This document shows positions 15,981 through 24,667 of a stretch of DNA of 64,000 nucleotides, in pieces. The position numbers were made by a program, and so were the translations under genes. The stretch is taken from positions 124,001 through 188,000 of the forward strand of contig CAIRGJ010000062.1 in NCBI GenBank assembly GCA_903878085.1, written 5' to 3'. How positions within the stretch are numbered: position 1 is the first letter of the stretch; every line of letters starts with the position of its first letter. This DNA comes from an uncultured Hyphomicrobiales bacterium (lineage in GTDB: Bacteria > Pseudomonadota > Alphaproteobacteria > Rhizobiales > Xanthobacteraceae). The notes under the pieces are model-generated. The model ran no database searches. It saw only the letters and a list, made by a program, of their open reading frames with translations, and was not told where the DNA came from.

Positions 15981-18352
15981 TGAGTGAGAAATCGTTCGGC
16001 ACCAGCCCGAAGCGCAAGGAAGATTTCGATCTGCTGACCGGTCGCGGCCGGTTCGTCGACGACATCGTACTGCCCGGCATGTATGCGGCGGCCTTCGTGC
16101 GCAGCCCGCTGGCGCATGCCCGCATCAAATCGATTGACGCCAGCGCGGCCTTGGCGATGCCGGGCGTTCATGCGGTCATCTCCCACCACGATCTGCCCGC
16201 CACGCTGCGCGAGCGCCGGCTGCCGCTGTTCGTTCCGCATCCCACGTTGACCTCGCGAATGCAGCACGCTTTGGCGAAGGAAGAAGTCTGTTACGTCGGC
16301 GAGCCGGTGGCCGTCGTCGTGGCCGACAACCGCTACCTGGCGGAAGATGCGCTTCATTTGGTCGAAATCGATTACGAGCCGCTCGCCGCGGTGTCCGATT
16401 GCAAGGCGGGAGCCCGCCCCGATGCGCCGCGCGCGCATGCCGATCTTGAGTCGAATGTTGTCTCGCGCATGCTGAGCAGCGTCGGCGACATCGACGCCGC
16501 GTTTCGCGAAACTCCCCATGTGTTTAAGGAGGAGATCTTCCAGCATCGCGGCGGCGCCTTCTTCATGGAGTGCCGCGGCGTTATCGCCAGTTACGATGCG
16601 GTCGAGGGCGCGCTGCTGGTCTACGTCTCGTCGCAAGGCCCGCACCGCATCAAGCGAGCCTTGCTGGATCTGTTTGACCTGAGCGACACGCAGATCCGCG
16701 TGGTGACGCCGGACGTCGGCGGCGGCTTCGGCCCGAAAGGCTCGTTTTACGCCGAGTATGCGGCGATCGCGGCCTGCGCGATGATGCTGGGTCACCCGGT
16801 CAAATGGATCGAGGACCGGCGGGAGAATTTCGTCGCGACCCACCAGGAGCGCGACCAATACTGGGACGTTGAAATCGCCGTCGATGCCGAGGCGCGGATT
16901 CGCGGTCTGCGCGGCGTCCTGACCCACGACAACGGCGCTTACACCCCGTGGGGGATCGTGCTGCCGTGGATCTCGGTGGCGACCGTTCCAGGGCCCTATA
17001 TCGTGCCCGCCTATCACATAGAGCTGCGCTCGGTGCTGACCAACAAGGTCATGGCGACGCCGGTGCGCGGCGCCGGCCGGCCCGAGGGCGTGGTGGTGAT
17101 GGAACGGCTGATGGACCGCATCGCGCGCGAATTCAAGCTCGATCCAGCGGAAGTGCGGCGGCGCAATTTCATCCAGCCATCGCAGATGCCGTACAATGTC
17201 GGCGTGATCTTCCGCGACGGAAAGCAGGTCGTCTACGACAGCGGCGATTATCCGGCCTGTCAGGATGCAGCCTTGCAGACCATCGACTATGACGCGTTCC
17301 GCGCGCGCCAGGCCGAAGCCCGGCTGAAAGGCCGCTATATCGGCATCGGAATTGGCAATGCGGTCGAAGGCACCGGGCTCGGCCCCTATGAGGGCGCGGC
17401 CGTGAAGGTCGCCACCAACGGCCGCATCACCGTCAGCACCGGGGCGACGCCGCAGGGACAATCTCACAAGACGACCCTGGCGCAGATTGCGGCCGACCAG
17501 TTCGGCGTGTCGATCGACGCGATCCGCGTGGAAACCGGCGACACCTCCAAGATATCGCAGGGCATCGGAACCTTCGCCGCCCGCACCGCGGTGAATGCCG
17601 GCTCCTCGGTTCACCTGGCCTCGGTGAAGGTGGCGGCAAAGGCAAAAGCCATCGCGGCCAAGCTGCTCGATGTGCGCGAGGAAGACCTCGAATTACGGGA
17701 CGGGTATGTCCAGCTCGCCGCACTTCCCGGGGGACCGGGGGCGGCGTCTGACAATGCACGGCAGGTGCGCAAAAGCCTGGCGGAGCTGGCGGTGGTTGCG
17801 GCCGGAATGCCGGGCTTTGCCATGCAGGACGGCGCCGAGCCGGGGCTCGAGAGCACGGCCTATTTCACGGCGCCGCAATCGACCTACGCCAATGGCACCG
17901 CCGTCGTTGAAGTTGAGGTGGATATCGAGACCGGCCGGGTAACCATCTTGCGTCTGGTGTTGGCGCATGATTGCGGCATGCTGATCAATCCGATGGTGGT
18001 CGAAGGCCAAGTCATGGGTGGCGTTGCCCATGCAATAGGCAATGCGTTATTCGAGCGCATGCTTTATGACGATCAGGCCCAGCCTCTGTCGACGAACTTT
18101 GGTGAATATCTGCTGCCGCTGGCGACCGATGTTCCTCGGATAGAGATCGTTCATCAGGAGACGGCTAGCCCGCTCAATCCGCTCGGCATCAAAGGCGCGG
18201 GCGAGTCTGGAACTATCCCGACCATTGCGCCAATCATCGCCGCCGTGGAAGATGCGCTTTCGCCCTTCGGTGTGAGAATATTGGAAGCGCCGATAACGCC
18301 CCAAAGAATCGTTGAACTTCTGGGAGACGCCGCTCTTGGACGAACTCGCTGA
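15977..18352 (+). CDS. coxL: Molybdenum hydroxylase large (molybdopterin) subunit, form-II-like
   Basis: 791 residues from the ATG at 15977 (overlapping coxS). N-terminal GRGRFVDDI and the Moco-binding DVGGGFGPKG, plus the catalytic-Glu motif KGAGESGT near the C-terminus, identify the xanthine oxidase/CO dehydrogenase large-subunit family. The active-site loop reads PVRGAGRPEG. True CO dehydrogenases (form I) carry AYxCSFR; this matches the form II type (AYRGAGR) with Val replacing Tyr. The enzyme is therefore more likely a hydroxylase of an aromatic or heterocyclic acid than a CO oxidiser. Downstream decarboxylase and crotonase genes fit a ring-degradation route (inference). Confidence 0.93.
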   Translation: MMSEKSFGTSPKRKEDFDLLTGRGRFVDDIVLPGMYAAAFVRSPLAHARIKSIDASAALAMPGVHAVISHHDLPATLRERRLPLFVPHPTLTSRMQHALAKEEVCYVGEPVAVVVADNRYLAEDALHLVEIDYEPLAAVSDCKAGARPDAPRAHADLESNVVSRMLSSVGDIDAAFRETPHVFKEEIFQHRGGAFFMECRGVIASYDAVEGALLVYVSSQGPHRIKRALLDLFDLSDTQIRVVTPDVGGGFGPKGSFYAEYAAIAACAMMLGHPVKWIEDRRENFVATHQERDQYWDVEIAVDAEARIRGLRGVLTHDNGAYTPWGIVLPWISVATVPGPYIVPAYHIELRSVLTNKVMATPVRGAGRPEGVVVMERLMDRIAREFKLDPAEVRRRNFIQPSQMPYNVGVIFRDGKQVVYDSGDYPACQDAALQTIDYDAFRARQAEARLKGRYIGIGIGNAVEGTGLGPYEGAAVKVATNGRITVSTGATPQGQSHKTTLAQIAADQFGVSIDAIRVETGDTSKISQGIGTFAARTAVNAGSSVHLASVKVAAKAKAIAAKLLDVREEDLELRDGYVQLAALPGGPGAASDNARQVRKSLAELAVVAAGMPGFAMQDGAEPGLESTAYFTAPQSTYANGTAVVEVEVDIETGRVTILRLVLAHDCGMLINPMVVEGQVMGGVAHAIGNALFERMLYDDQAQPLSTNFGEYLLPLATDVPRIEIVHQETASPLNPLGIKGAGESGTIPTIAPIIAAVEDALSPFGVRILEAPITPQRIVELLGDAALGRTR

Positions 18353-19340
18353 ACCAGGCGCCGATGCGGTCAAACCCGCAAGCTACGTCGAACGGTTGTT
18401 CGGCATTCTTCGCCTGTTCTCGGAAGGTTCGGAAACGCTCGGGGTCAAGGAAATATCCGAACGGCTGGCGCTGCCCGCGAGTTCGGTCCATCGCATCCTC
18501 GAACCGCTGGTTCGTCTCGGTTTGCTGGAACGAGCGCCGTTGCGCCGCTACCGCGTCGGAACCGAGTTATTCCGCATCGCCGCCCGCATCGAGAACCGCT
18601 TTGAATTGATCACGATCGCGAAGCCGCTGATCGCTGAAATTGCCGCGGAAACTCAAGAAACATGTCTGCTTGCGCTGCTGACGCCGTCGCGCAGCCGCAT
18701 CGTGCTTTCTTACAAGATAGATACCAATCTTTCGCATCGCTTCAAATTCGATCTGTTGACCAACATCACGCCGGTCTGGGGTTCTCTCGGCCGCTCCATT
18801 CTCGCCTGGCTCAAGCCGGCGGACGTTCGCCGCGCGCTCGCCGAGGCCGAGCCGTCGCCGGCGACCGGCGCGCCGGTGCCGGACTGGAACAGCTTCCAGG
18901 ACGATCTCAAACTCATCCGCGAGCGCGGCGTGGCCATCAGTCGCGGCCAGCGCGCCGCACCGAACGCGGTCGGCGTCTCCGCGTCGTTTTTCGACGCCTC
19001 CGGCCAGGTTCGCGGCGGGCTCGGCGTCGTTGCGCCTGACATCCGCATGTCGCCGCAGCGGGTTGCCAGCATCGAAACGCTGGTCAAGCTGCATTCCCGG
19101 CAGTTGTCTCGTCTGCTGGGGCACTATTCCGGACGGACGCCGGCGCCGAGGCTAGCGGCCAAGCCGGCGCTCGTTCGAACGGCAACAGAAGCCGCTCTCA
19201 ACACGCACACGCCCACACAAATCAAGGCGGCAAAATGCCCACCGACACAGAATTTGAATTTGAGATCCGGGTCGAAGAGAAAGTCGCCCACCTCGATCTC
19301 AACAGACCGGAAGAAGCGAACCGTCTTACGCGCGAGATGA
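18336..19340 (+). CDS. IclR-family transcriptional regulator with extended C-terminus
   Basis: 334 residues from a TTG at 18336 (GGGAG 9 nt upstream), overlapping the end of coxL by 17 nt. No earlier ATG or GTG is available in frame. The winged helix (VERLFGILRLFSEG, then LPASSVHRILEPL) is at residues about 15-75, and the IclR effector domain follows to about residue 260. The last ~75 residues are a low-complexity basic tail that overlaps the following crotonase gene by 106 bp, an unusual extension. It probably controls this cluster through the ATTCCG-N5-YGRWAT sites at 13707, 13817, 20000 and 20052. Confidence 0.85.
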   Translation: MDELAEPGADAVKPASYVERLFGILRLFSEGSETLGVKEISERLALPASSVHRILEPLVRLGLLERAPLRRYRVGTELFRIAARIENRFELITIAKPLIAEIAAETQETCLLALLTPSRSRIVLSYKIDTNLSHRFKFDLLTNITPVWGSLGRSILAWLKPADVRRALAEAEPSPATGAPVPDWNSFQDDLKLIRERGVAISRGQRAAPNAVGVSASFFDASGQVRGGLGVVAPDIRMSPQRVASIETLVKLHSRQLSRLLGHYSGRTPAPRLAAKPALVRTATEAALNTHTPTQIKAAKCPPTQNLNLRSGSKRKSPTSISTDRKKRTVLRAR

Positions 19341-19969
19341 TCGCTGGGCTTGCCGGCGCCATTCGGCAGCTCGGCGAGCGCAGCGAAATCCATCTAATCG
19401 CCATCTGCAGCCGCGGCGAGATATTCTGCGGCGGTCGCGACGGCCGAGGCGAATCGGCCGCCGGACTGACGCCCTATCAGGTGCGCAACCAAATGATGGG
19501 GCCGGTGCTGTCGGTCTATGAGGCGCTCATGGAGGTGCCGATCCCTGTGGTCGCTTGCGTGCATGCGGATGCCATCGGTTTTGGCGCGGCGCTGGTCGGC
19601 GGCTGCGATATCGCCCTGGCTTCGGCGGCCGCGGAATTCGCCTTTCCGGAAATCGCCCACAATATTGCGCCGACTATGGCCATGTCGGCGGTCATCCGCA
19701 AATTGCCACCGGCGGTGCTCAGCTATCTGATCTATTCGGGCGAACGCATCGGCGCGGCCGAAGCGTTGCAATATGGGCTGATCGGCAAGATCTATCCGGC
19801 GGAAAACTTCGCGGCGTCGTGTGGCGCGTTTCTCACCCAGTTGGCGGCGCGCCCGCGGCCGGTGCTGGAGACGATCAAGAAATACCAGAACGGCGCCGTT
19901 GGCTTATCAGCGGCACAAAGTTACGATTATGCCGGCGCGCTGTTGGCACTGGTGCGGCAGGCCAAATAA
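19235..19969 (+). CDS. Enoyl-CoA hydratase/isomerase family (crotonase) protein
   Basis: 244 residues starting at an ATG with AAGGCGG upstream, inside the 3' end of the iclR gene. Crotonase core features are GEIFCGGRDG (oxyanion-hole region), then VACVHADAIGFGAALVGGCD and AEFAFPEIAHNIAP. It should act on a CoA thioester, as hydratase, isomerase or ring hydrolase, in the pathway that starts with the Cox-type hydroxylase. No CoA ligase is visible in the cluster, so its substrate source is unclear. Confidence 0.88.
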   Translation: MPTDTEFEFEIRVEEKVAHLDLNRPEEANRLTREMIAGLAGAIRQLGERSEIHLIAICSRGEIFCGGRDGRGESAAGLTPYQVRNQMMGPVLSVYEALMEVPIPVVACVHADAIGFGAALVGGCDIALASAAAEFAFPEIAHNIAPTMAMSAVIRKLPPAVLSYLIYSGERIGAAEALQYGLIGKIYPAENFAASCGAFLTQLAARPRPVLETIKKYQNGAVGLSAAQSYDYAGALLALVRQAK

Positions 19970-19999
19970 GCGGCGCCGATCCGCGCAGGTGCGCACGAA

Positions 20000-20016
20000 A
20001 TTCCGTGTAGCGGTAT
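20000..20016. promoter_or_regulatory. Putative IclR operator, site 3
   Basis: ATTCCGTGTAGCGGTAT, 158 bp upstream of the UbiD-family gene start. It shares ATTCCGT and the Y-G-x-x-A-T right half with sites 1 and 2. Its right arm is less perfect. Confidence 0.5.
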
Positions 20017-20051
20017 GAAGTTGCGGCCATGGCGGTGTATGGTGCGGTGAA

Positions 20052-20068
20052 ATTCCGCGCCATGAAAT
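20052..20068. promoter_or_regulatory. Putative IclR operator, site 4
   Basis: ATTCCGCGCCATGAAAT, 52 bp downstream of site 3 and 105 bp upstream of the UbiD-family start. The paired arrangement mirrors sites 1 and 2 in the other gap of the cluster. Confidence 0.5.
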
Positions 20069-20173
20069 TCAAATTCTCGACGCAAGCGGACGATGCCGGC
20101 CGCGCGTGGGAACGGTATCGGCGCGAATTGGGCCGCGCATTATTCGCGCCTTGACGAAATGGGAGCCAGCAGC

Positions 20174-21847
20174 ATGTCGGTCGATCTCGCTGAAAAATCC
20201 GCCGCCGCCGGCTCAGGCGGACACAAGCCGCGCCTCGACCTGCAACTCCATCTGCGCGATCTCGAAGCGCAAGGTTTGCTCCTGCGCATCGACCGTCCGA
20301 TAAATAAGGACACGCAGCTACATCCGCTGGTGCGGTGGCAATTCCTCGGTGGCACGCCTGCCGATGAACGGCGAGCTTTCCTTTTTACCAATGTCACCGA
20401 TTCAAATGGTCGCAAATACGATATGCCGGTGGTTGTCGGTTCCCTGGCGGCCTCGCCACGCATTTACGCAATCGGCATGGGAAGGAAGGTCGAGGAAATC
20501 GGCAGTTGTTGGCTGCGAGCCATTCAGAATCCGATCCCGCCGGTACGTGTCAGCAATGCAAGCTGCCAAGAGGTGGTAATCAAAGGCGAGGCGTTGAAAC
20601 AGAAAGGCGGCGGGCTCGCCGCGCTCCCGGTGCCGATCTCTACCCCGGGATTTGACGCGGCGCCGTACTTGACGGCGACGCTCTGCACAACCCGGGATCC
20701 TGAGACGGGCGTCCAAAACATGGGCATGTACCGCGCCGCGCTCAAGGCGACGGATCGCCTCGCCGTGCGCATGGTGGCGCGGGCGGGTGGCGCCGGCGGT
20801 TATATTCATTGGCTCAAATATCGCGAGTTAAAGAAGCCGATGGAAATCGCCATCGTCATCGGCGCGGCTCCGGTCATCGAGTTCACCGGCCCGCAGAAAC
20901 TCGCGATTGATGTCGACGAGATGGCGGTCGCGGGCGGTCTCGCCGGACAGGCAATTCCGATCGTGCGTTGTGTCACTATCGATATCGATGTGCCGGCGGA
21001 TTCCGAAATTGTCATCGAGGGGGTGATCGATACTTCGGTGTTGGAACCGGAAGCGCCCTTCGGTGAGAGCAACGGCTATGTCGCGCTCGAGGCCTTTAAC
21101 ATGCCGATGCAGGTAACGGCGATTACCCACCGCAAGCAGGCTGTATTCGCGTCAATCATCAGCCAGGTAACGCCCAGCGAATCGAGCGCCATTAAACTGG
21201 TCGCCTACGAGCCGCTCTATCTCTCCCACTTGCGCGACACGCTCGGCGTGCGAGGCATCAAGCGAGTGGTGATGCACGAAGCGCTCACAAATCTGCGGCC
21301 GGTCTTGTTTCTGCAGTTTGCGCACGGTACGCAGCGCACCGAAGTATGGCGCGCGCTTCATGGTGCCGCCAATTTCACGGCCGGCGTCGGCAAGATTTGC
21401 ATCGCGGTCAGCGAGGACATCGACCCGAACAATACCGACGCGATGTTGTGGTCCATGGCCTATCGCTCTAATCCGATCGAGGACGTGCATATCTCGCCTT
21501 ACCGCCGCGGCGTACAGGGCGCCGTTTACAGCGGCCGGCAATCGGACTCAGCGATGCTGATTGACGCCACGTTGAAGCAAAAAATGCCACCGCTGGCGTT
21601 GCCGGCGCGCGAATTCATGGATGACGCGCGCAATATCTGGGAGGAGTTGGGGTTGCCGCCGCTCACGATCCGCCAGCCTTGGCACGGATACACGCTCGGC
21701 GACTGGACCGAGACATGGGAAACGTTCGCGCGGCGCGCCGTCGCCGGCGATTGGGAAGAAAACGGCGAGGAGACGTTGAAACGCCAACGTGGCGGCCTCG
21801 AGCCCGAAACGCCGGTTTGGCACGTCGAAGGCAAAGAGCAGAAGTAA
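20174..21847 (+). CDS. UbiD-family decarboxylase
   Basis: 557 residues from the ATG at 20174, chosen because GGGAG lies 8 nt upstream; the frame is open to an ATG at 20093. The domain begins LQLHLRDLEAQGLLLRID, and later segments such as YRAALKATDRLAVRM, APFGESNGYVALE and RAGLxGGxH-like regions match the UbiD prenylated-FMN (de)carboxylase family. These enzymes remove or add CO2 on aromatic or unsaturated acids and need prFMN from a UbiX partner, which is not in this window. Position in the cluster suggests decarboxylation of the hydroxylated product of the Cox-type enzyme (inference). Confidence 0.85.
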   Translation: MSVDLAEKSAAAGSGGHKPRLDLQLHLRDLEAQGLLLRIDRPINKDTQLHPLVRWQFLGGTPADERRAFLFTNVTDSNGRKYDMPVVVGSLAASPRIYAIGMGRKVEEIGSCWLRAIQNPIPPVRVSNASCQEVVIKGEALKQKGGGLAALPVPISTPGFDAAPYLTATLCTTRDPETGVQNMGMYRAALKATDRLAVRMVARAGGAGGYIHWLKYRELKKPMEIAIVIGAAPVIEFTGPQKLAIDVDEMAVAGGLAGQAIPIVRCVTIDIDVPADSEIVIEGVIDTSVLEPEAPFGESNGYVALEAFNMPMQVTAITHRKQAVFASIISQVTPSESSAIKLVAYEPLYLSHLRDTLGVRGIKRVVMHEALTNLRPVLFLQFAHGTQRTEVWRALHGAANFTAGVGKICIAVSEDIDPNNTDAMLWSMAYRSNPIEDVHISPYRRGVQGAVYSGRQSDSAMLIDATLKQKMPPLALPAREFMDDARNIWEELGLPPLTIRQPWHGYTLGDWTETWETFARRAVAGDWEENGEETLKRQRGGLEPETPVWHVEGKEQK

Positions 21848-21893
21848 ATCTGGTCGGTGGCGCATTATGGCTGGGGAAATGGGAGCTAAGTTG

Positions 21894-22859
21894 ATGAGGT
21901 TCGCTGCCGTTCTTGCATGCCTCGCTAGCGTTGCGGCGAGCACCGTCTCGTCCGCCCAGGACTATCCGGCAAGGCCGATCAAGTTGATCGTGCCTTATAG
22001 CGCCGGCGGGCCGGCCGACGTGGTTGCCCGCGTGATCAGCCAGCGCTTGGGCGTGGTCCTCGGTCAGACCGTCATCGTCGAGAATCGGGGTGGCGCGGGC
22101 GGGTCGATTGGCGGACGTGTGGTCGCGACTGCCGATCCGGACGGATACACGCTGTTATTCGGCGCCACCGGCCCGCTGGTCATCAGTCCGATTGTTTTCA
22201 AGTTGCCAGATTACGATCCGACCAAGAGCTTGGTGCCGGTTGCCCTGGTCGGAACAACGTCGAATATCCTGGTGGTCAATCCAGCACTTCCCGTCCATTC
22301 AGTGAAGGAACTGGTCGCTTACGCCAAGGCCAATCCAGGGAAGCTGTCCTTTTCCTCGCCGGGCGTCGGCACGCCGCCGCATATGATCGGCGAGCTGCTT
22401 AAGCTGAAGGCCGGCATCGACATGGTGCACGTGCCGTACAAAGGCGGCGGCAACGCCACCCAGGATGTGATCGGCGGCCAAGTGCAACTGACGTTTGAGA
22501 ACCCGGCGGTGTCGCTTCCTCTCGCGCGCAGCGGGACCGTCCGCGCGCTTGCGGTAACCAGCAGCGCGCGCAGCCCACAGAGTCCCGAGCTACCTACTAT
22601 GATCGAGGCCGGCGTGCCCAATTTCGTCTCGGTGTCGTTCACCGGGATTGTCGCCCCGTCCGGGACTCCCGAGGCAATCATCCGCAAGCTCAATGCGGCG
22701 GTGAACGAGAGCCTGAAGGATGCCGCAGTGCAAAGTGTGCTGGGGAAGCTCGCTGTCGACATCCACGGTGGATCGCCGGAGGAGTTCGGGGCCTATCTCA
22801 CGCAAGAGCGAGAGAAATGGAGTGAGGTCGCGAGAGCAGCCAACCTTCAGCCACAGTGA
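21894..22859 (+). CDS. Bug/TctC-family solute-binding protein
   Basis: 321 residues. Several in-frame ATGs exist; the one at 21894 has GGGAG 8 nt upstream and begins the signal peptide MRFAAVLACLASVAASTVSS. The mature N-terminus YPARPIKLIVPYSAGGPADVVAR is the Bug-family hallmark. It follows the UbiD gene by 46 bp, so it likely shares its promoter and operator. No TctAB membrane components accompany it. Confidence 0.92.
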   Translation: MRFAAVLACLASVAASTVSSAQDYPARPIKLIVPYSAGGPADVVARVISQRLGVVLGQTVIVENRGGAGGSIGGRVVATADPDGYTLLFGATGPLVISPIVFKLPDYDPTKSLVPVALVGTTSNILVVNPALPVHSVKELVAYAKANPGKLSFSSPGVGTPPHMIGELLKLKAGIDMVHVPYKGGGNATQDVIGGQVQLTFENPAVSLPLARSGTVRALAVTSSARSPQSPELPTMIEAGVPNFVSVSFTGIVAPSGTPEAIIRKLNAAVNESLKDAAVQSVLGKLAVDIHGGSPEEFGAYLTQEREKWSEVARAANLQPQ

Positions 22860-22982
22860 GCGCTGGTGGCGATCATTGTGCGACGAAGGCACTCTTTTGC
22901 GATGTACGCGCCGGGTGGCCAAACGCCGCCAGCGATTATTACTGTTTTCTCCGGATGTTCCCCTTCTGGGCGACGGTCGCCT

Positions 22983-23060
22983 GGTCTGCCCCCTTGAAAG
23001 TGGTCCTCCATCAGGCTCAAAGCCATACTTCAGGGAGGACCACTTTCAAGGGGGCGGACC
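22983..23060. mobile_element. 78-bp inverted-repeat element (IS ends or MITE)
   Basis: Two 27-nt arms (22983-23009 and 23034-23060) are inverted copies with a single mismatch, separated by 24 nt. The arms contain CCCCCTTGAAAGTGGTCCTCC. This length and fidelity are typical of insertion-sequence terminal repeats rather than a terminator, and there is no T-tract. No transposase is present between the arms. Either it is a miniature element or the interior of an IS has been deleted. The 36-nt repeat starts 2 bp beyond the right arm. Confidence 0.65.
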
Positions 23061-23061
23061 A

Positions 23062-23097
23062 ACGGGTTCGACGACGACTGCGTCCGCCACCACGCAT
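23062..23097 (+). repeat. 36-nt repeat, copy 2
   Basis: Same orientation as 12254-12289 with two mismatches. It lies directly between the inverted-repeat element and the terminase fragment, so it marks a recombination boundary of unknown kind. Confidence 0.7.
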
Positions 23098-23109
23098 TCT
23101 CCCAATGTC

Positions 23110-23486
23110 ATGGCGCCGAATGAATGGGCTCGGACGGCGATGTCGCTTTTGCGCGCCGCAGAGATGATCGCATTATCGCCGAGACTAACAACGGCGGAGA
23201 AATGGTCGAGAACACCTTGCGGATGATCGATCCGAGCGTGCCGTTCAGGTCGGTGTGGGCCTCACGGCGCAAGGTAACTCGCGCTGAGCCGATCGGCGCG
23301 CTTTATGAACAGGGCCGTGTGCATCACGTGGACTCATTCGCTCGGCTCGAAGACCAAATGTATGCATTCACGGTCGATTTCAACCGCAAGGAAATGGGCT
23401 ACTCGCCGGATTGTGTCGACGCCCTGGTCTGGGCGCTGACTGAATTAATGATCGAGGGCGGTGAGCGGCGTCTGTTGCTCGGGTGA
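23110..23486 (+). pseudogene. Terminase large subunit C-terminal fragment, frameshifted
   Basis: The frame at 23110 begins APNEWARTAMSLLR; homology then continues in another frame (from about 23150) with DDRIIAETNNGGEMVE, then RAEPIGALYEQGRVHH and GYSPDCVDALVWALTELM. Together they match the C-terminal nuclease part of phage/gene-transfer-agent terminase large subunits. The N-terminal ATPase half is absent and a frameshift splits the rest, so it is a remnant. It lies right after the 36-nt repeat. The source, a prophage or a duplicated piece of a gene-transfer-agent cluster, cannot be told. Confidence 0.8.
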
Positions 23487-23677
23487 TAGCGCAGGTGACC
23501 AATTGAACATGTCCTGCCATTTCCGCTGTTCTGCCATCGCGCACATGTAGATGCGGTGTGGCCTAGTTGATCTATGGCCTGGATTTGACCGCGCCGCTCC
23601 AACGGTTATCCTTGGGGAACGTCGAAATAAGACTGCGGCAAAAACAACACGTCAGGCTTTAAGCAGAGGTGGAGATT

Positions 23678-24667
23678 ATGGACCTTGCTCAATCAAACGG
23701 CATGCGCGTGTTGGGCGCCGCCGTTTTTGCCGCAGTTTTGTTCAATCCGCCTGTTGCGCATGCCGAGGAAATCGCCATTACGCAGTGGGGACAGAGCCTT
23801 TACGGCGCGCCTTTTGCGGTGGCGATGGAGAAGGGGTTGTTCAAGAAGGCCGGTATCGATATTGCCGGCGTCATCGGTTCGGCCGGCGGCGGCACCACGG
23901 TTCGCAATATTCTGGCGAGCACGACACCTTACGGCGAAGTCGCGTTACCGGCGGCGCTGGCTGCGGCGCGTGACGGCGGCCTCGATCTGATTATCGTCAA
24001 TGTTGGCACCCGTACCATTGCGGAGTCGACGCTGGTGACGATGCCTAACTCCGATATCAAAACGCTCGAAGACCTGGTCGGCAAAAAGGTCGCAATCACC
24101 TCGCCGAAATCATCGTCCGAGATGATTTTCCTGATGCAGCTCAAGGCCAAGAACATCGATGTTGCGCAGGTGACGCGCGTGGCCGCGGGCGGCTATCCGC
24201 CGGCGCTGACCATGCTCGAACAGGGCGCGGTGTCAGCCGCGGCTCTGATCGAGCCGCTCTCGATTATCCGCAAGGATCGCTACCGCACCGTGGTTGCGGC
24301 AAAGGATATTTTGCCGCCGATGACGACCTCAGTCGGTATCACCACGCGTGAATTCGCCGCCAAGAACGGCGACAAGTTGCGTGCGATCATCGCCGGCCGG
24401 CGCGCCGGCGTGGAAGCGATCTATGCCGATCCGACTGAGGCTGCCGCCATCCTGCAGAAGGTGTGGAATTTCGAACCAGCGATCGCCAAAGAGGCGGTCA
24501 ACAACATGATCGGCCCCAAGATGTGGAGTCTCGGCAAATTTAATCGCGTCGAACTCGACCGTACGGTCGAGGGCCTGAGACTGATCGGCGAAGTGAAAGG
24601 CGAGATAGATTGGGGAAAGTTGATCGATCAATCGTATTTGCCCAAGGATTTGCAAGGCAAGCTGTGA
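23678..24667 (+). CDS. NitT/TauT-type ABC transporter solute-binding protein
   Basis: 329 residues from the ATG at 23678 (AGGTGGAG upstream; an in-frame GTG at 23669 is part of that Shine-Dalgarno). The signal peptide runs to about VAHAEEIA. The binding fold follows, with GAPFAVAMEKGLFKKAGIDI and GKKVAITSPKSSSEM typical of the nitrate/sulfonate class. First gene of a four-gene importer (23678-26979). The ligand is not determined. Confidence 0.88.
   Translation: MDLAQSNGMRVLGAAVFAAVLFNPPVAHAEEIAITQWGQSLYGAPFAVAMEKGLFKKAGIDIAGVIGSAGGGTTVRNILASTTPYGEVALPAALAAARDGGLDLIIVNVGTRTIAESTLVTMPNSDIKTLEDLVGKKVAITSPKSSSEMIFLMQLKAKNIDVAQVTRVAAGGYPPALTMLEQGAVSAAALIEPLSIIRKDRYRTVVAAKDILPPMTTSVGITTREFAAKNGDKLRAIIAGRRAGVEAIYADPTEAAAILQKVWNFEPAIAKEAVNNMIGPKMWSLGKFNRVELDRTVEGLRLIGEVKGEIDWGKLIDQSYLPKDLQGKL

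Noticed and set aside
15977..18352. CO dehydrogenase function for CoxL
   Set aside because: The active-site loop is PVRGAGR, not the form I AYxCSFR; the cox gene names are used for family only.
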